Shown here: positions 1-5,015 of the stretch, piece by piece
Layout of the letters: each line of letters opens with the position of its first letter
Numbering within the stretch: the stretch's first letter is position 1
Translations under genes and position numbers: made by a program
Assembly: GCA_946535685.1 (NCBI GenBank)
Contig: CAMNDR010000111.1
Coordinates: forward strand, 1 to 5,015
From: an uncultured Clostridia bacterium
GTDB taxonomy: Bacteria; Bacillota; Clostridia; Oscillospirales; Ruminococcaceae
Direction: 5' to 3'
Length of the DNA: 5,015 nucleotides
Notes under the pieces: model-generated
Told to the model about the DNA's origin: nothing
What the model saw: the letters and a program-made list of their open reading frames with translations, nothing else
Databases searched by the model: none

Positions 1-383
1 GTACCGCCGGCACAGGAGCCGTTCATGCGCTGCTCCACGCCGCCGGTCAGGAAGATGATCTTGGCATCCTCGCCGCCGAGCTCGATCACAGCATCCGCCT
101 GCGGGTAACGTGCCTTGACAGCCAGGAATGCCGCATGCACCTCCTGCACGAAGGGGATCTTGGCTGCATTGGCAAGTCCGAGACCTGCGGAACCCGCCAT
201 AGCGGAGCGGAATGCGGCATCCGGGAATTTCTCTGCGATGATGCGGAGCTGCTCCGCTACTGTTTCCTTGACCTTTGAATAATGCCGCTGGTAGGCGGAA
301 TGCAGAATGCTGCCGTCACTTTCACAGACCACTGTTTTGACTGTGGTCGAGCCAACGTCAATTCCCAAAGCGTATGTCTTCAT
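1..383 (-). CDS. 2-hydroxyacyl-CoA dehydratase activase (BadF/BadG/BcrA/BcrD ATPase family), N-terminal part
   Basis: The visible 127 codons are the N-terminus of an ASKHA-fold ATPase; the rest lies beyond the left edge. Residues 5-16 (ALGIDVGSTTVK) form the phosphate-binding loop of this superfamily. ELGGEDAK at 101-108 is the second nucleotide-site motif. Cys124 in NGSCAGG matches the position of a cluster cysteine of HgdC-type activases, where a [4Fe-4S] cluster bridges two subunits. Family members use ATP to inject an electron into 2-hydroxyacyl-CoA dehydratases. The wording EQRMNGSCAGG resembles the long (about 1400-residue) two-domain clostridial proteins more than short HgdC, so most of the gene is probably missing here; the long proteins' substrate is often unknown. 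The ATG at 383 is preferred because GGAGG at 390-394 lies six bases upstream. An in-frame ATG at 389 abuts that site and is too close. It is on the same strand as the racemase gene, 199 bp downstream of it. Confidence 0.88.
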   Translation of the reverse strand, partial: MKTYALGIDVGSTTVKTVVCESDGSILHSAYQRHYSKVKETVAEQLRIIAEKFPDAAFRSAMAGSAGLGLANAAKIPFVQEVHAAFLAVKARYPQADAVIELGGEDAKIIFLTGGVEQRMNGSCAGG

Positions 384-389
384 GTACAT

Positions 390-394
390 CCTCC
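390..394 (-). promoter_or_regulatory. Ribosome binding site of the activase gene
   Basis: On the minus strand this reads GGAGG. It leaves six bases before the ATG at 383 and none before the in-frame ATG at 389, so it decides the start in favour of 383. Confidence 0.75.
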
Positions 395-438
395 AACTAC
401 TCTGCTAAAAGGCAAACTGCCCCCAGATAATCTCGTCC

Positions 439-460
439 AAAAACGGGACATTCCGCCCGT
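439..460 (-). terminator. Weak intrinsic terminator or attenuator candidate
   Basis: Read on the minus strand, ACGGG and CCCGT (456-460 and 443-447 on the plus strand) can pair around an 8-base loop, and the next bases are T-rich (TTTT at 442-439). It lies between the racemase gene and the activase gene and could end or attenuate transcription from the racemase. The 5-bp stem is short, so the call is tentative. Confidence 0.3.
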
Positions 461-521
461 ATATAAAGTAGGTATCCCTCATACAGGGTTTTGTTACAGC
501 AAAAATCCATGCATTTGGGCA

Positions 522-552
522 TTTCCCTGAAATTGACCAAAAATCAGGGAAA
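522..552. repeat. Perfect 9-bp inverted repeat with 13-base spacer
   Basis: TTTCCCTGA at 522-530 is exactly mirrored by TCAGGGAAA at 544-552. It lies 30 bp beyond the racemase stop codon. Neither strand has a T-tract right after the second arm, so it is not a standard intrinsic terminator. It could be a protein-binding site ahead of the activase gene, or an RNA hairpin at the 3' end of the racemase transcript. The symmetry is directly visible; the role is unknown. Confidence 0.55.
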
Positions 553-582
553 CACTGATGAAATCGCTGATGCAGTGCTTCC

Positions 583-1752
583 TTAGAACAGACGGTCTTC
601 GTGTACGAGAAGCCCGTTTTCGAGGAACATTCTCGGCACACGTTTGGAAATGCCGCAGACGATCTCATAGCCGATGGTGTCGCAGAGGCCTGCCACATCA
701 TCTGCCGTGATGCATTCGCCGCCGTCCTTGCCGATGAGCGTCACAACAGAGCCGATCGCTGCCTCGGGGGCTTCGGTGACATCGACCATCATCTGGTCCA
801 TGCAGACCCGGCCGGCGATCGGGCAGCGCACGCCGCCGATAAGCACCTCGCCCTTGTTGGAAAGCGCTCTGCTGTAGCCGTCTGCATAACCGATGGTCAC
901 GGTGGCGATGCGTCTGGTCTCACCGGCGCAGTAGGTACGTCCGTAGCTGATGCAGTCGCCCGCTTCCACGGTCTTGATGTGGCTGATGCGGGAACGGAAG
1001 CTCAGTACCGGCTCCAGTGCGATCGGGACTTCCAGCGCTGCATTGGGCTTGAGACCGTACATGATGATGCCGGCTCTTGCGAGGGTGCTGGCGGGATTGT
1101 TCCGGTAGAGGATCGCCGCACTGTTCATACAGTGGACATGCTTGAGGACAGCGCCCTTGGAGCGCAGCTTCTTGGCGACGTGGAAGAGCATCTCCTCCTG
1201 CCGGTCGGTATAGGTAACGTGATCCGGATCATCCTCGTCTGCCACGGCGAAGTGCGTGAACAGGCCTTCGATCTGCAGACCGGGCTGCGACATGATCGTC
1301 TCCAGCTCCCAGTAGCAGGCGGCCAGCTCGTTTGTCTGCACGCCGATGCGCCCCATGCCGGTATCGAGTGCGATATGGCACCGTACCGGACAGCCCGGCT
1401 GTGCAAAGGCAGAAAGCGCCCTTGCGTATTTTACAGAAACGATGGTCTGGATGATGCAGTTTTCTGCAAGCATCGGCGCGCATTCCGGTGCGGTATAGCC
1501 CAGGATCAGGATCTCGCCGTCCGGACACCATTTTCTGACACGCACAGCTTCTTCAAAGCTCGAAACGGCATAAAACCGGATGCCGAGCTCATAAAGCCTG
1601 CGGCAGATGATCTCCTCGCCGTGGCCATAGGCATCCGCCTTGACAACGGCGCAATATTCTGTGGAATCTGAAAGCTGCAGACGGATGGCCTCCACGTTGT
1701 GAGTCAGTGCATCCAATGAAATTTCCGCCCATGCTCTCTGACGGTACTGCAT
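583..1752 (-). CDS. alr: Alanine racemase
   Basis: This is a PLP-dependent cytoplasmic enzyme that interconverts L- and D-alanine and supplies D-alanine for peptidoglycan. The 389 residues match the usual length of the family. AVVKADAYGHG near the N-terminus carries the PLP lysine (Lys38). SYGRTY carries the second catalytic base, Tyr270. GRVCMDQMMVDV (about 314-325) is the conserved active-site loop of the C-terminal beta domain. The barrel motifs HIALDTGMGRIG, LFTHFA and RAGIIMYGL are all present, with no sign of damage. The start is set at the ATG at 1752, where AGGGAG at 1758-1763 is five bases upstream and the protein begins MQYRQRAWAEI as homologues do. An in-frame ATG at 1797 would add 15 residues but has no ribosome binding site. 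The gene diverges from the SLOG gene. Its promoter is not clear: a TAGAAT at 1805-1810 (minus) lacks a good -35. Confidence 0.96.
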   Translation of the reverse strand: MQYRQRAWAEISLDALTHNVEAIRLQLSDSTEYCAVVKADAYGHGEEIICRRLYELGIRFYAVSSFEEAVRVRKWCPDGEILILGYTAPECAPMLAENCIIQTIVSVKYARALSAFAQPGCPVRCHIALDTGMGRIGVQTNELAACYWELETIMSQPGLQIEGLFTHFAVADEDDPDHVTYTDRQEEMLFHVAKKLRSKGAVLKHVHCMNSAAILYRNNPASTLARAGIIMYGLKPNAALEVPIALEPVLSFRSRISHIKTVEAGDCISYGRTYCAGETRRIATVTIGYADGYSRALSNKGEVLIGGVRCPIAGRVCMDQMMVDVTEAPEAAIGSVVTLIGKDGGECITADDVAGLCDTIGYEIVCGISKRVPRMFLENGLLVHEDRLF

Positions 1753-1832
1753 GTTCTCTCCCTCTTTCTCCGATTGTTCTACGCCGTGCAGAAACATGCC
1801 GGCGATTCTATGAAATAAGCAGCTCAGGCTTG

Positions 1833-1896
1833 GCTGCAGATCTCATCTGCAGCCGGGGCAGCGCCCCGCCTTCCTCACCTTTGGTAAAATATGTCG
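1833..1896. repeat. Palindromic intergenic repeat, copy 1 (64 bp)
   Basis: This unit has two adjacent hairpins and a conserved tail. The first is GCTGCAGAT / ATCTGCAGC around a 3-base CTC loop, a perfect 9-bp stem. The second is CGGGGC / GCCCCG around AGC, a 6-bp stem. A CCTCACCTTTGGTAAAATAT-type tail ends in GTCG. A second copy follows after 9 bp. It lies between divergent gene starts, so it is not the terminator of either flanking gene. The form is that of a REP-like or small non-autonomous dispersed repeat. Whether it is dispersed in the genome cannot be seen from here. Confidence 0.7.
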
Positions 1897-1905
1897 CATA
1901 GATGT

Positions 1906-1977
1906 GCTGCAGATCTCATCTGCAGCCGGGGCTCCGGGGCAGCGCCCCGCTTTTCTCACCTTTGGTAAAATATGTCG
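1906..1977. repeat. Palindromic intergenic repeat, copy 2 (72 bp)
   Basis: This is a second copy of the unit at 1833-1896, in the same orientation. The 21-base first hairpin and the tail (TCACCTTTGGTAAAATAT then GTCG) are identical. It differs by an 8-base insertion, CTCCGGGG, in the GC-rich arm, and by a few bases between the second hairpin and the tail. The insertion duplicates the CCGGGGC block, so GCCCCG can pair with either of two CGGGGC arms. Open reading frames that cross these repeats have no protein-like features. Confidence 0.7.
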
Positions 1978-2036
1978 ATTCGGTATCAAAAAATGCAACG
2001 AAAATGTAATATTTTTAAAAAAATCCCGCTTTCCCC

Positions 2037-2065
2037 TTGTGATTTGCCCGGAGATGTGCTATAAT
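2037..2065 (+). promoter_or_regulatory. Sigma-A type promoter with extended -10 for the SLOG gene
   Basis: TTGTGA (2037-2042) and a perfect TATAAT (2060-2065) are separated by exactly 17 bp. A TGC directly before the -10 (2057-2059) makes it an extended -10. An AT-rich block with A- and T-tracts at about 1984-2023 sits where an UP element would be. The predicted transcription start is near 2072, giving a leader of about 63 bases. Confidence 0.85.
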
Positions 2066-2078
2066 AATATCACTTGTG

Positions 2079-2118
2079 GGCGATCCGCCTGAACGGATCC
2101 GCCGCCAATCCCATTGGC
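2079..2118 (+). promoter_or_regulatory. Two tandem hairpins in the leader of the SLOG gene
   Basis: The first stem pairs GGCGATCCG (2079-2087) with CGGATCCGCC (2094-2103), with one bulged C at 2100 and a 6-base loop. The second pairs GCCAAT (2104-2109) with ATTGGC (2113-2118) around CCC. The hairpins are directly adjacent and fill most of the leader from the predicted transcript start to the ribosome binding site at 2120. They could modulate translation or stabilise the mRNA. I match them to no known riboswitch class. Confidence 0.45.
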
Positions 2119-2119
2119 A

Positions 2120-2125
2120 GGGAGG
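2120..2125 (+). promoter_or_regulatory. Ribosome binding site selecting the TTG start of the SLOG gene
   Basis: GGGAGG is followed by nine bases and then TTG at 2135. The other in-frame TTG, at 2114, lies upstream of this site and inside the leader hairpin, so it is not the likely start. Confidence 0.7.
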
Positions 2126-2134
2126 TGCAGAATC

Positions 2135-2734
2135 TTGCCAGAAACGCAGCTTCCGCTGCTCTCTCCGGACGAATTCGCCGTCTGGGAGCGGTCCCTTTGC
2201 TTTACCGGACACCGCCCGGATAAGCTGCCGCAGGGTGCGGCGCTCGATGCACTGCTCGCAGCGCTGAATTACCATATCCAACGCATCGTGAATACAGCCG
2301 GCTTTGACCGGTTTTATACCGGGCTTGCAGACGGGATCGACTATTACGCCGCCCGGCAGCTTTTCCGGATGCGGGATGCAGGCAGTCCGCTGCATATCGT
2401 CGGCGTGCAGCCCTGTGAGGACTACCGTGAGGTCTACCGGTTTTTCCGGTATGATATGCGGCACTTTGATGAGATGCTCCGTCAGTGTGACGAGATCATC
2501 GTCCTGCCCGGCCGGCGCTTCGACAAGGGCATTTTCCTGGAGCGCAACCGCTACATGGTGCAGCACAGCGCCGCCATCATGGCAGTATGCGATGCGGAGA
2601 GCCGTTCCGGATCCCGTCAGGCGCTCAGCTACGCAAAGCAGCTCGGGCTTGCCTACTGCAGCATCCCGGCCGCCGTTCCCGGGCCGCCGTTCCCTGCGCC
2701 GCAGGACTGGCCGGCGGAACGCTACGGGATCTGA
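2135..2734 (+). CDS. SLOG family protein (DUF1273, YpsA-like)
   Basis: This is a stand-alone 199-residue protein with a Rossmann-like SLOG domain, the fold shared by DprA/SMF and LOG proteins and predicted to bind nucleotides or nucleotide derivatives. LCFTGHRPDKLP (21-32) is the signature N-terminal strand and loop of DUF1273. FYTGLADGIDYYAA (60-73) is the second glycine-containing motif. DEIIVLP (119-125), the ERNRYMVQHSAAIMAV segment (136-151) and a final glycine-containing helix, SGSRQALSYAKQLG (158-171), follow the family order. The proline-rich C-terminus (178-193) looks disordered. Homologues are about 180 residues, so it is full length. It is soluble, with no signal peptide or membrane segment. 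It has its own strong promoter and is probably monocistronic, though no clear terminator separates it from the downstream gene. The family's cellular role is not well settled and nothing in the neighbourhood specifies it. Confidence 0.88.
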   Translation: MPETQLPLLSPDEFAVWERSLCFTGHRPDKLPQGAALDALLAALNYHIQRIVNTAGFDRFYTGLADGIDYYAARQLFRMRDAGSPLHIVGVQPCEDYREVYRFFRYDMRHFDEMLRQCDEIIVLPGRRFDKGIFLERNRYMVQHSAAIMAVCDAESRSGSRQALSYAKQLGLAYCSIPAAVPGPPFPAPQDWPAERYGI

Positions 2735-2756
2735 CCGTCAGAGCATCACTCTTATT

Positions 2757-2785
2757 ATTATAACACTTATTTCAAAAAAAAGCAA
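2757..2785 (-). promoter_or_regulatory. Possible antisense promoter at the 3' end of the SLOG gene
   Basis: On the minus strand, TTGCTT (2785-2780) is followed after 17 bp by a perfect TATAAT (2762-2757), preceded by TGT as in an extended -10. It would transcribe leftward into the SLOG gene, antisense to it. The stretch is AT-rich, so chance resemblance is a real possibility, and the -35 is poor. Confidence 0.3.
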
Positions 2786-2850
2786 GTAGGGACACCAAAC
2801 TTTCCTGCAAAATCATTTTTTTCGTCATTTGGCACTAAGGAGGAACCACC

Positions 2851-3837
2851 ATGGCAAAGAAAAAGAAGAAAACAGGGCATGTCGCCATACCTTTTCTGAT
2901 CGCGCTGCTGCTCGGAATCGTGGGCATCGGCGGCGTGGCTATGTTTGTCTTTCAGAAGATCAACGCCGACAACGGCCCCGAGATCAAGGAAATGACTTCG
3001 AGCATCACCAAACCGACGGCGCAGGACAATATGTCGCTGCTGTTTGTGCTCGATGAGAAGGAAAACGAAACACTCCCGCTGTCCTTTGTGATCGTGCGGG
3101 TGCTGCCGGCAGAGAAGAAGATGGTCTTCCTCAGCTTCCCGGAGAACATGCTCGCCGTCGTGGATGGGCGCAATGATACCCTTGCCAATTTCTACCGCAA
3201 CAGCGGCATCAAGGCGGCAAAGGCGGCGATCGAGGATCAGGCCGGGATCGCGGCTGACCGGTACATGGTGCTGGATTCGGCGGCATTCCAGAAGATCTGC
3301 AGTATCTTCGGCGGTGTGTACTACGCTGTTCCCACCGGCACTGTCGGCTTTGTGGAAAGCAAGGAGCCGCAGTATCTCGGCCCGCCCCAGGTCGAGAAGC
3401 TCATCACTTATCCGTATTTTGAAAACGGCGAGATCCAGCGGACTGCCATCACCGCCGATGTCCTTGCGGAGATGATCAACCTGACCGACAAGGAGCGCAT
3501 TGTGGCATCTATGGACTCCAATTTCCGCACGCTCGTCAACATGATGGAAACGGACGTGACCTCTGTGGACTACAGCAATGAGGAAAAGGCCCTCAAGTAT
3601 ATGTACAAGTACGGCAACACCATTGCTTCGTTCCGCATCGTGACCGGCCAGATGGGCGAGAACCAGGACGTTTTCATGATCAGCGACAATTTCCAGCGCT
3701 CAGTCTCCGACATCTTTGACGGGCAGTCCAGACCTGCATCGACGGAAGCAGCACCTGCCAATGCTGCGCCGGCTGAGGCACCGGAGGAGTCTGCTGCGGA
3801 GGATTCCCCTGCAGAGGACGAGGCATCTGAGGAATAA
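2851..3837 (+). CDS. Divergent LCP-like (LytR-CpsA-Psr) membrane protein lacking catalytic motifs
   Basis: This 328-residue protein has a lysine-rich N-terminus (3-7), one membrane helix (about 11-34) and an extracytoplasmic domain. Residues 62-161 follow the LCP pattern. FVIVRVLPAEKKMVFLSFPENM (79-100) corresponds to the strand and PRDT loop, and AADRYMVLDSAAFQKICSIFGGVYYAVP (134-161) matches the conserved segment ending in GGV and VP. Active LCP enzymes attach teichoic acids or other glycopolymers to peptidoglycan, using Arg and Asp residues to bind the lipid pyrophosphate and Mg. Here the PRDT loop reads PENM, the earlier Asp site reads LPLSF, and no RxR motif is seen in the second half, so ligase activity is doubtful. 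The tail at 292-328 is rich in Ala, Glu, Pro and Ser, acidic and probably disordered. AAGGAGG at 2837-2843 lies seven bases before the ATG. It is the first gene of a tight operon with tatD. The LCP assignment rests on pattern and is moderate. Confidence 0.62.
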   Translation: MAKKKKKTGHVAIPFLIALLLGIVGIGGVAMFVFQKINADNGPEIKEMTSSITKPTAQDNMSLLFVLDEKENETLPLSFVIVRVLPAEKKMVFLSFPENMLAVVDGRNDTLANFYRNSGIKAAKAAIEDQAGIAADRYMVLDSAAFQKICSIFGGVYYAVPTGTVGFVESKEPQYLGPPQVEKLITYPYFENGEIQRTAITADVLAEMINLTDKERIVASMDSNFRTLVNMMETDVTSVDYSNEEKALKYMYKYGNTIASFRIVTGQMGENQDVFMISDNFQRSVSDIFDGQSRPASTEAAPANAAPAEAPEESAAEDSPAEDEASEE

Positions 3838-3839
3838 GC

Positions 3840-4604
3840 ATGTATACCGGGATCTTTGACACCCATGCGCATTATGCGGACAGCAGCTTTGATGCTGACC
3901 GGGATGCGCTGCTCAGCGCACTGCCGTCCGAGGGTGTGGACTGCGTGATGCTCGCCGGCTGCAGCACTGCGGATTCCCGTGCCTGCATTGCACTGGCAGA
4001 GCAGTATCCGCATGTCTGGTGCGCAGCCGGCATCCATCCGGAGCAGGTCGATGGCCTGCAGCCGGACTGGTGTGAACAGATCCGGACGATGGCGGCGCAT
4101 GAAAAAGTCCTTGCCATCGGCGAGATCGGGCTGGACTATCACTATGAAGGCTATGACCGTGACCTCGAACATACCGTGCTGGAGCAGCAGCTTCTTCTGG
4201 CTAGGGAGCTGGATCTGCCGGTGATCCTGCACATCCGGGATGCGATGGGCGATGCGCTGGAGATCCTGCGCCGCATGCGGCCGAAGGGCGTTGTCCACTG
4301 CTTTTCCGGCTCTGCGGAGACGGCAAGGGAGCTGACAGCACTCGGGCTGTACATCGGCATCGGCGGTGTCCTGACGTACAGGAATGCCCGGAAGGTCGTG
4401 CAGGCGGTGGAGGTCATCCCGGAGGACAGACTGGTCTTTGAGACGGACTGTCCCTATCTGGCGCCGGTTCCGTACCGGGGACAGCGCTGTGACAGCCGGA
4501 TGATCGCAGCGGTCGCAGAGCGTGCCGCAGAGATCCGGCATACCGATCCGCAGCGCCTGATCCGCATTGCCGCCGAAAACGGCAGGCGGCTTTTTGGTAT
4601 CTGA
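3840..4604 (+). CDS. tatD: TatD family metal-dependent hydrolase (DNase)
   Basis: This 254-residue TIM-barrel amidohydrolase-fold enzyme acts in the cytoplasm. The family shows Mg-dependent DNase and 3'-5' exonuclease activity and is linked to DNA repair and quality control. All metal ligands are visible: FDTHAH (His9, His11), GEIGLDYH (Glu95), ILHIRD (His131), VHCFSG (His153) and ETDCPYLAPVPYRG (Asp203). Length is typical. The Cys in ETDCPY replaces the more common Ser, and CDS follows RGQR where many homologues have NEP; both are minor. The ATG is two bases after the LCP-like stop codon, and GAGG at 3829-3832, inside that upstream gene, serves as its ribosome binding site, so translation is probably coupled. 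The gene ends in a double stop, TGA TAA. The role of the operon partner is unclear; the co-transcription may be only organisational. Confidence 0.95.
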   Translation: MYTGIFDTHAHYADSSFDADRDALLSALPSEGVDCVMLAGCSTADSRACIALAEQYPHVWCAAGIHPEQVDGLQPDWCEQIRTMAAHEKVLAIGEIGLDYHYEGYDRDLEHTVLEQQLLLARELDLPVILHIRDAMGDALEILRRMRPKGVVHCFSGSAETARELTALGLYIGIGGVLTYRNARKVVQAVEVIPEDRLVFETDCPYLAPVPYRGQRCDSRMIAAVAERAAEIRHTDPQRLIRIAAENGRRLFGI

Positions 4605-4615
4605 TAAGCGATGCA

Positions 4616-4621
4616 GGGAGG
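4616..4621 (+). promoter_or_regulatory. Ribosome binding site of the DUF3592-like gene
   Basis: GGGAGG lies six bases before the GTG at 4628, but only three before the adjacent in-frame GTG at 4625. This favours 4628 as the start. Confidence 0.65.
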
Positions 4622-4627
4622 ACGGTG

Positions 4628-4903
4628 GTGATCGCATTTGCCCTCATCACGCTCATTGCACTGGGACTGTCCTTCATTCCCTTTCTGCTCACCCGTTCTG
4701 TTCTTGAGGAGGGACTGGAGCAGATCCATCCCGAAGGCTGCACGGAAACGATCTATGCGGTCGTCGTCCGGAACGACACTCGGGAGGTACACGATGAGGA
4801 CGGCGATTATACGGAATATACGCCTGTTTACAAATACAAGTACAACGGCGAAAGCTATGAGGTCAGGAGCATTTATCCGGTATCAGCCCGGCACGGAAGT
4901 TGA
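4628..4903 (+). CDS. DUF3592-like membrane protein, N-terminal part as read (frameshifted)
   Basis: As read, this is a 91-residue protein. A hydrophobic N-terminal segment (about residues 1-20, IAFALITLIALGLSFIPFLL) is a membrane helix. It is followed by a polar beta-rich region with the pattern AVVVRNDTREV, then YTPVYKYKYNGESYEV, typical of DUF3592 proteins: small membrane proteins with an extracytoplasmic beta domain between two helices, of unknown function. The reading frame then ends early at TGA 4901-4903, just where family members continue with a PGTEVELRIDPGDP-like strand. That strand is present in the +1 frame from about 4881, so the true product is probably longer (see the next entry). 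GTG at 4628 is the preferred start and 4625 the alternative. It follows tatD by 23 bases and probably belongs to the same operon. Confidence 0.6.
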   Translation: MIAFALITLIALGLSFIPFLLTRSVLEEGLEQIHPEGCTETIYAVVVRNDTREVHDEDGDYTEYTPVYKYKYNGESYEVRSIYPVSARHGS

Positions 4904-5015
4904 GCTGCGGATCGACCCCGGGGATCCTTTGCATATCTATGATCCCGGCACCCGGAAAATGGTCAGCCAGGGCTATATGCTGACGCTGATCTTTCCGGCG
5001 GCAGTGCTACTCGGA
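4881..5015 (+). pseudogene. Out-of-frame continuation of the DUF3592-like gene, cut by the window edge
   Basis: In the frame starting at 4881, the sequence encodes YQPGTEVELRIDPGDP and then HIYDPGTRKMVSQGY, followed by a hydrophobic stretch (YMLTLIFPAAVLLG) that looks like a second membrane helix. The DPGDP-type segment is the conserved second half of DUF3592 domains. It joins naturally to SIYP in the first frame if one base is skipped around 4877-4881. The frame stays open to the right edge. An in-frame ATG at 4857 exists but has no good ribosome binding site. The cause may be a real mutation, a sequencing error or, less likely, programmed frameshifting. Confidence 0.55.

Noticed and set aside
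601..1671. Long open frame of 356 codons on the plus strand opposite alr
   Set aside because: It lies wholly antisense to an intact alanine racemase, has no ribosome binding site, and its translation has no recognisable domain. It is explained by codon bias in the real gene.
1753..1797. Longer alanine racemase start at 1797
   Set aside because: The extra 15 residues have no ribosome binding site upstream, while the ATG at 1752 has one at good spacing and gives the normal family N-terminus.
1833..1977. CRISPR-like array
   Set aside because: There are only two units, separated by 9 bp, each with internal hairpins and unequal lengths, and no cas gene is present. This is not the repeat-spacer layout of a CRISPR array.
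1707..2092. Short plus-strand open frames crossing the repeat region
   Set aside because: They run through the palindromic repeats, share the repeated peptide encoded by the two copies, and have no ribosome binding site.
2015..2566. 183-codon minus-strand open frame opposite the SLOG gene
   Set aside because: It overlaps the strong rightward promoter and the SLOG gene, and has no protein-like motifs.
2773..2822. A-tract, weak hairpin (GCA...GG / CC...TGC) and T-tract, resembling a terminator between the SLOG and LCP-like genes
   Set aside because: The stem needs a 4-base bulge and has only five pairs, and the T-run starts seven bases after it, so the match to an intrinsic terminator is too poor to call.
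3570..4637. Long open frame of 355 codons on the minus strand
   Set aside because: It is antisense to both the LCP-like gene and tatD, which are well supported. The translation shows no family pattern, so it is a mirror of the high GC content at codon position three.

Overview
The window looks like a chromosomal segment from a low-to-mid GC Gram-positive anaerobe, most likely a clostridial gut or rumen bacterium of the Ruminococcaceae/Oscillospiraceae type. The clues are strong AGGAGG/GGGAGG ribosome binding sites, a sigma-A style extended -10 promoter, TTG and GTG starts, a 2-hydroxyacyl-CoA dehydratase activase gene of the kind found in anaerobic Firmicutes, and an LCP-like membrane protein. 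This placement is inferred from gene content and signals. No rRNA, tRNA or other marker confirms it.

Layout: positions 1-383 (minus strand) hold the N-terminal part of a BadF/HgdC-type activase that runs off the left edge. Positions 384-582 are a gap with a weak terminator-like hairpin and a clean 9-bp inverted repeat. Positions 583-1752 (minus) encode alanine racemase. A divergent intergenic region follows, to about 2134. It contains two copies of a palindromic repeat unit, a strong rightward promoter and a short leader that can fold into two hairpins. Positions 2135-2734 (plus) encode a stand-alone SLOG/DUF1273 (YpsA-like) protein from a TTG start. After a 116-bp AT-rich gap comes a tight rightward operon: a divergent LCP-like membrane protein (2851-3837), a TatD-family metal-dependent hydrolase (3840-4604), and a DUF3592-like membrane protein (from 4628). 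The last gene appears frameshifted near 4877-4883 and continues in another frame off the right edge.

Functionally, alanine racemase supplies D-alanine for the cell wall, and the LCP-like protein sits at the envelope. The LCP-like protein lacks the polar residues that active LCP glycopolymer ligases use, so its role may be structural or regulatory. TatD is a housekeeping nuclease/deoxyribonuclease-type enzyme. The SLOG protein probably binds a nucleotide-derived ligand, but its cellular role is not settled. The neighbours do not form one obvious pathway, and I see no CRISPR array, transposase, phage gene or recognisable defence system. The features most worth a second look are the degenerate LCP protein, the palindromic repeat pair, the structured leader of the SLOG gene, and the frameshift in the DUF3592-like gene.
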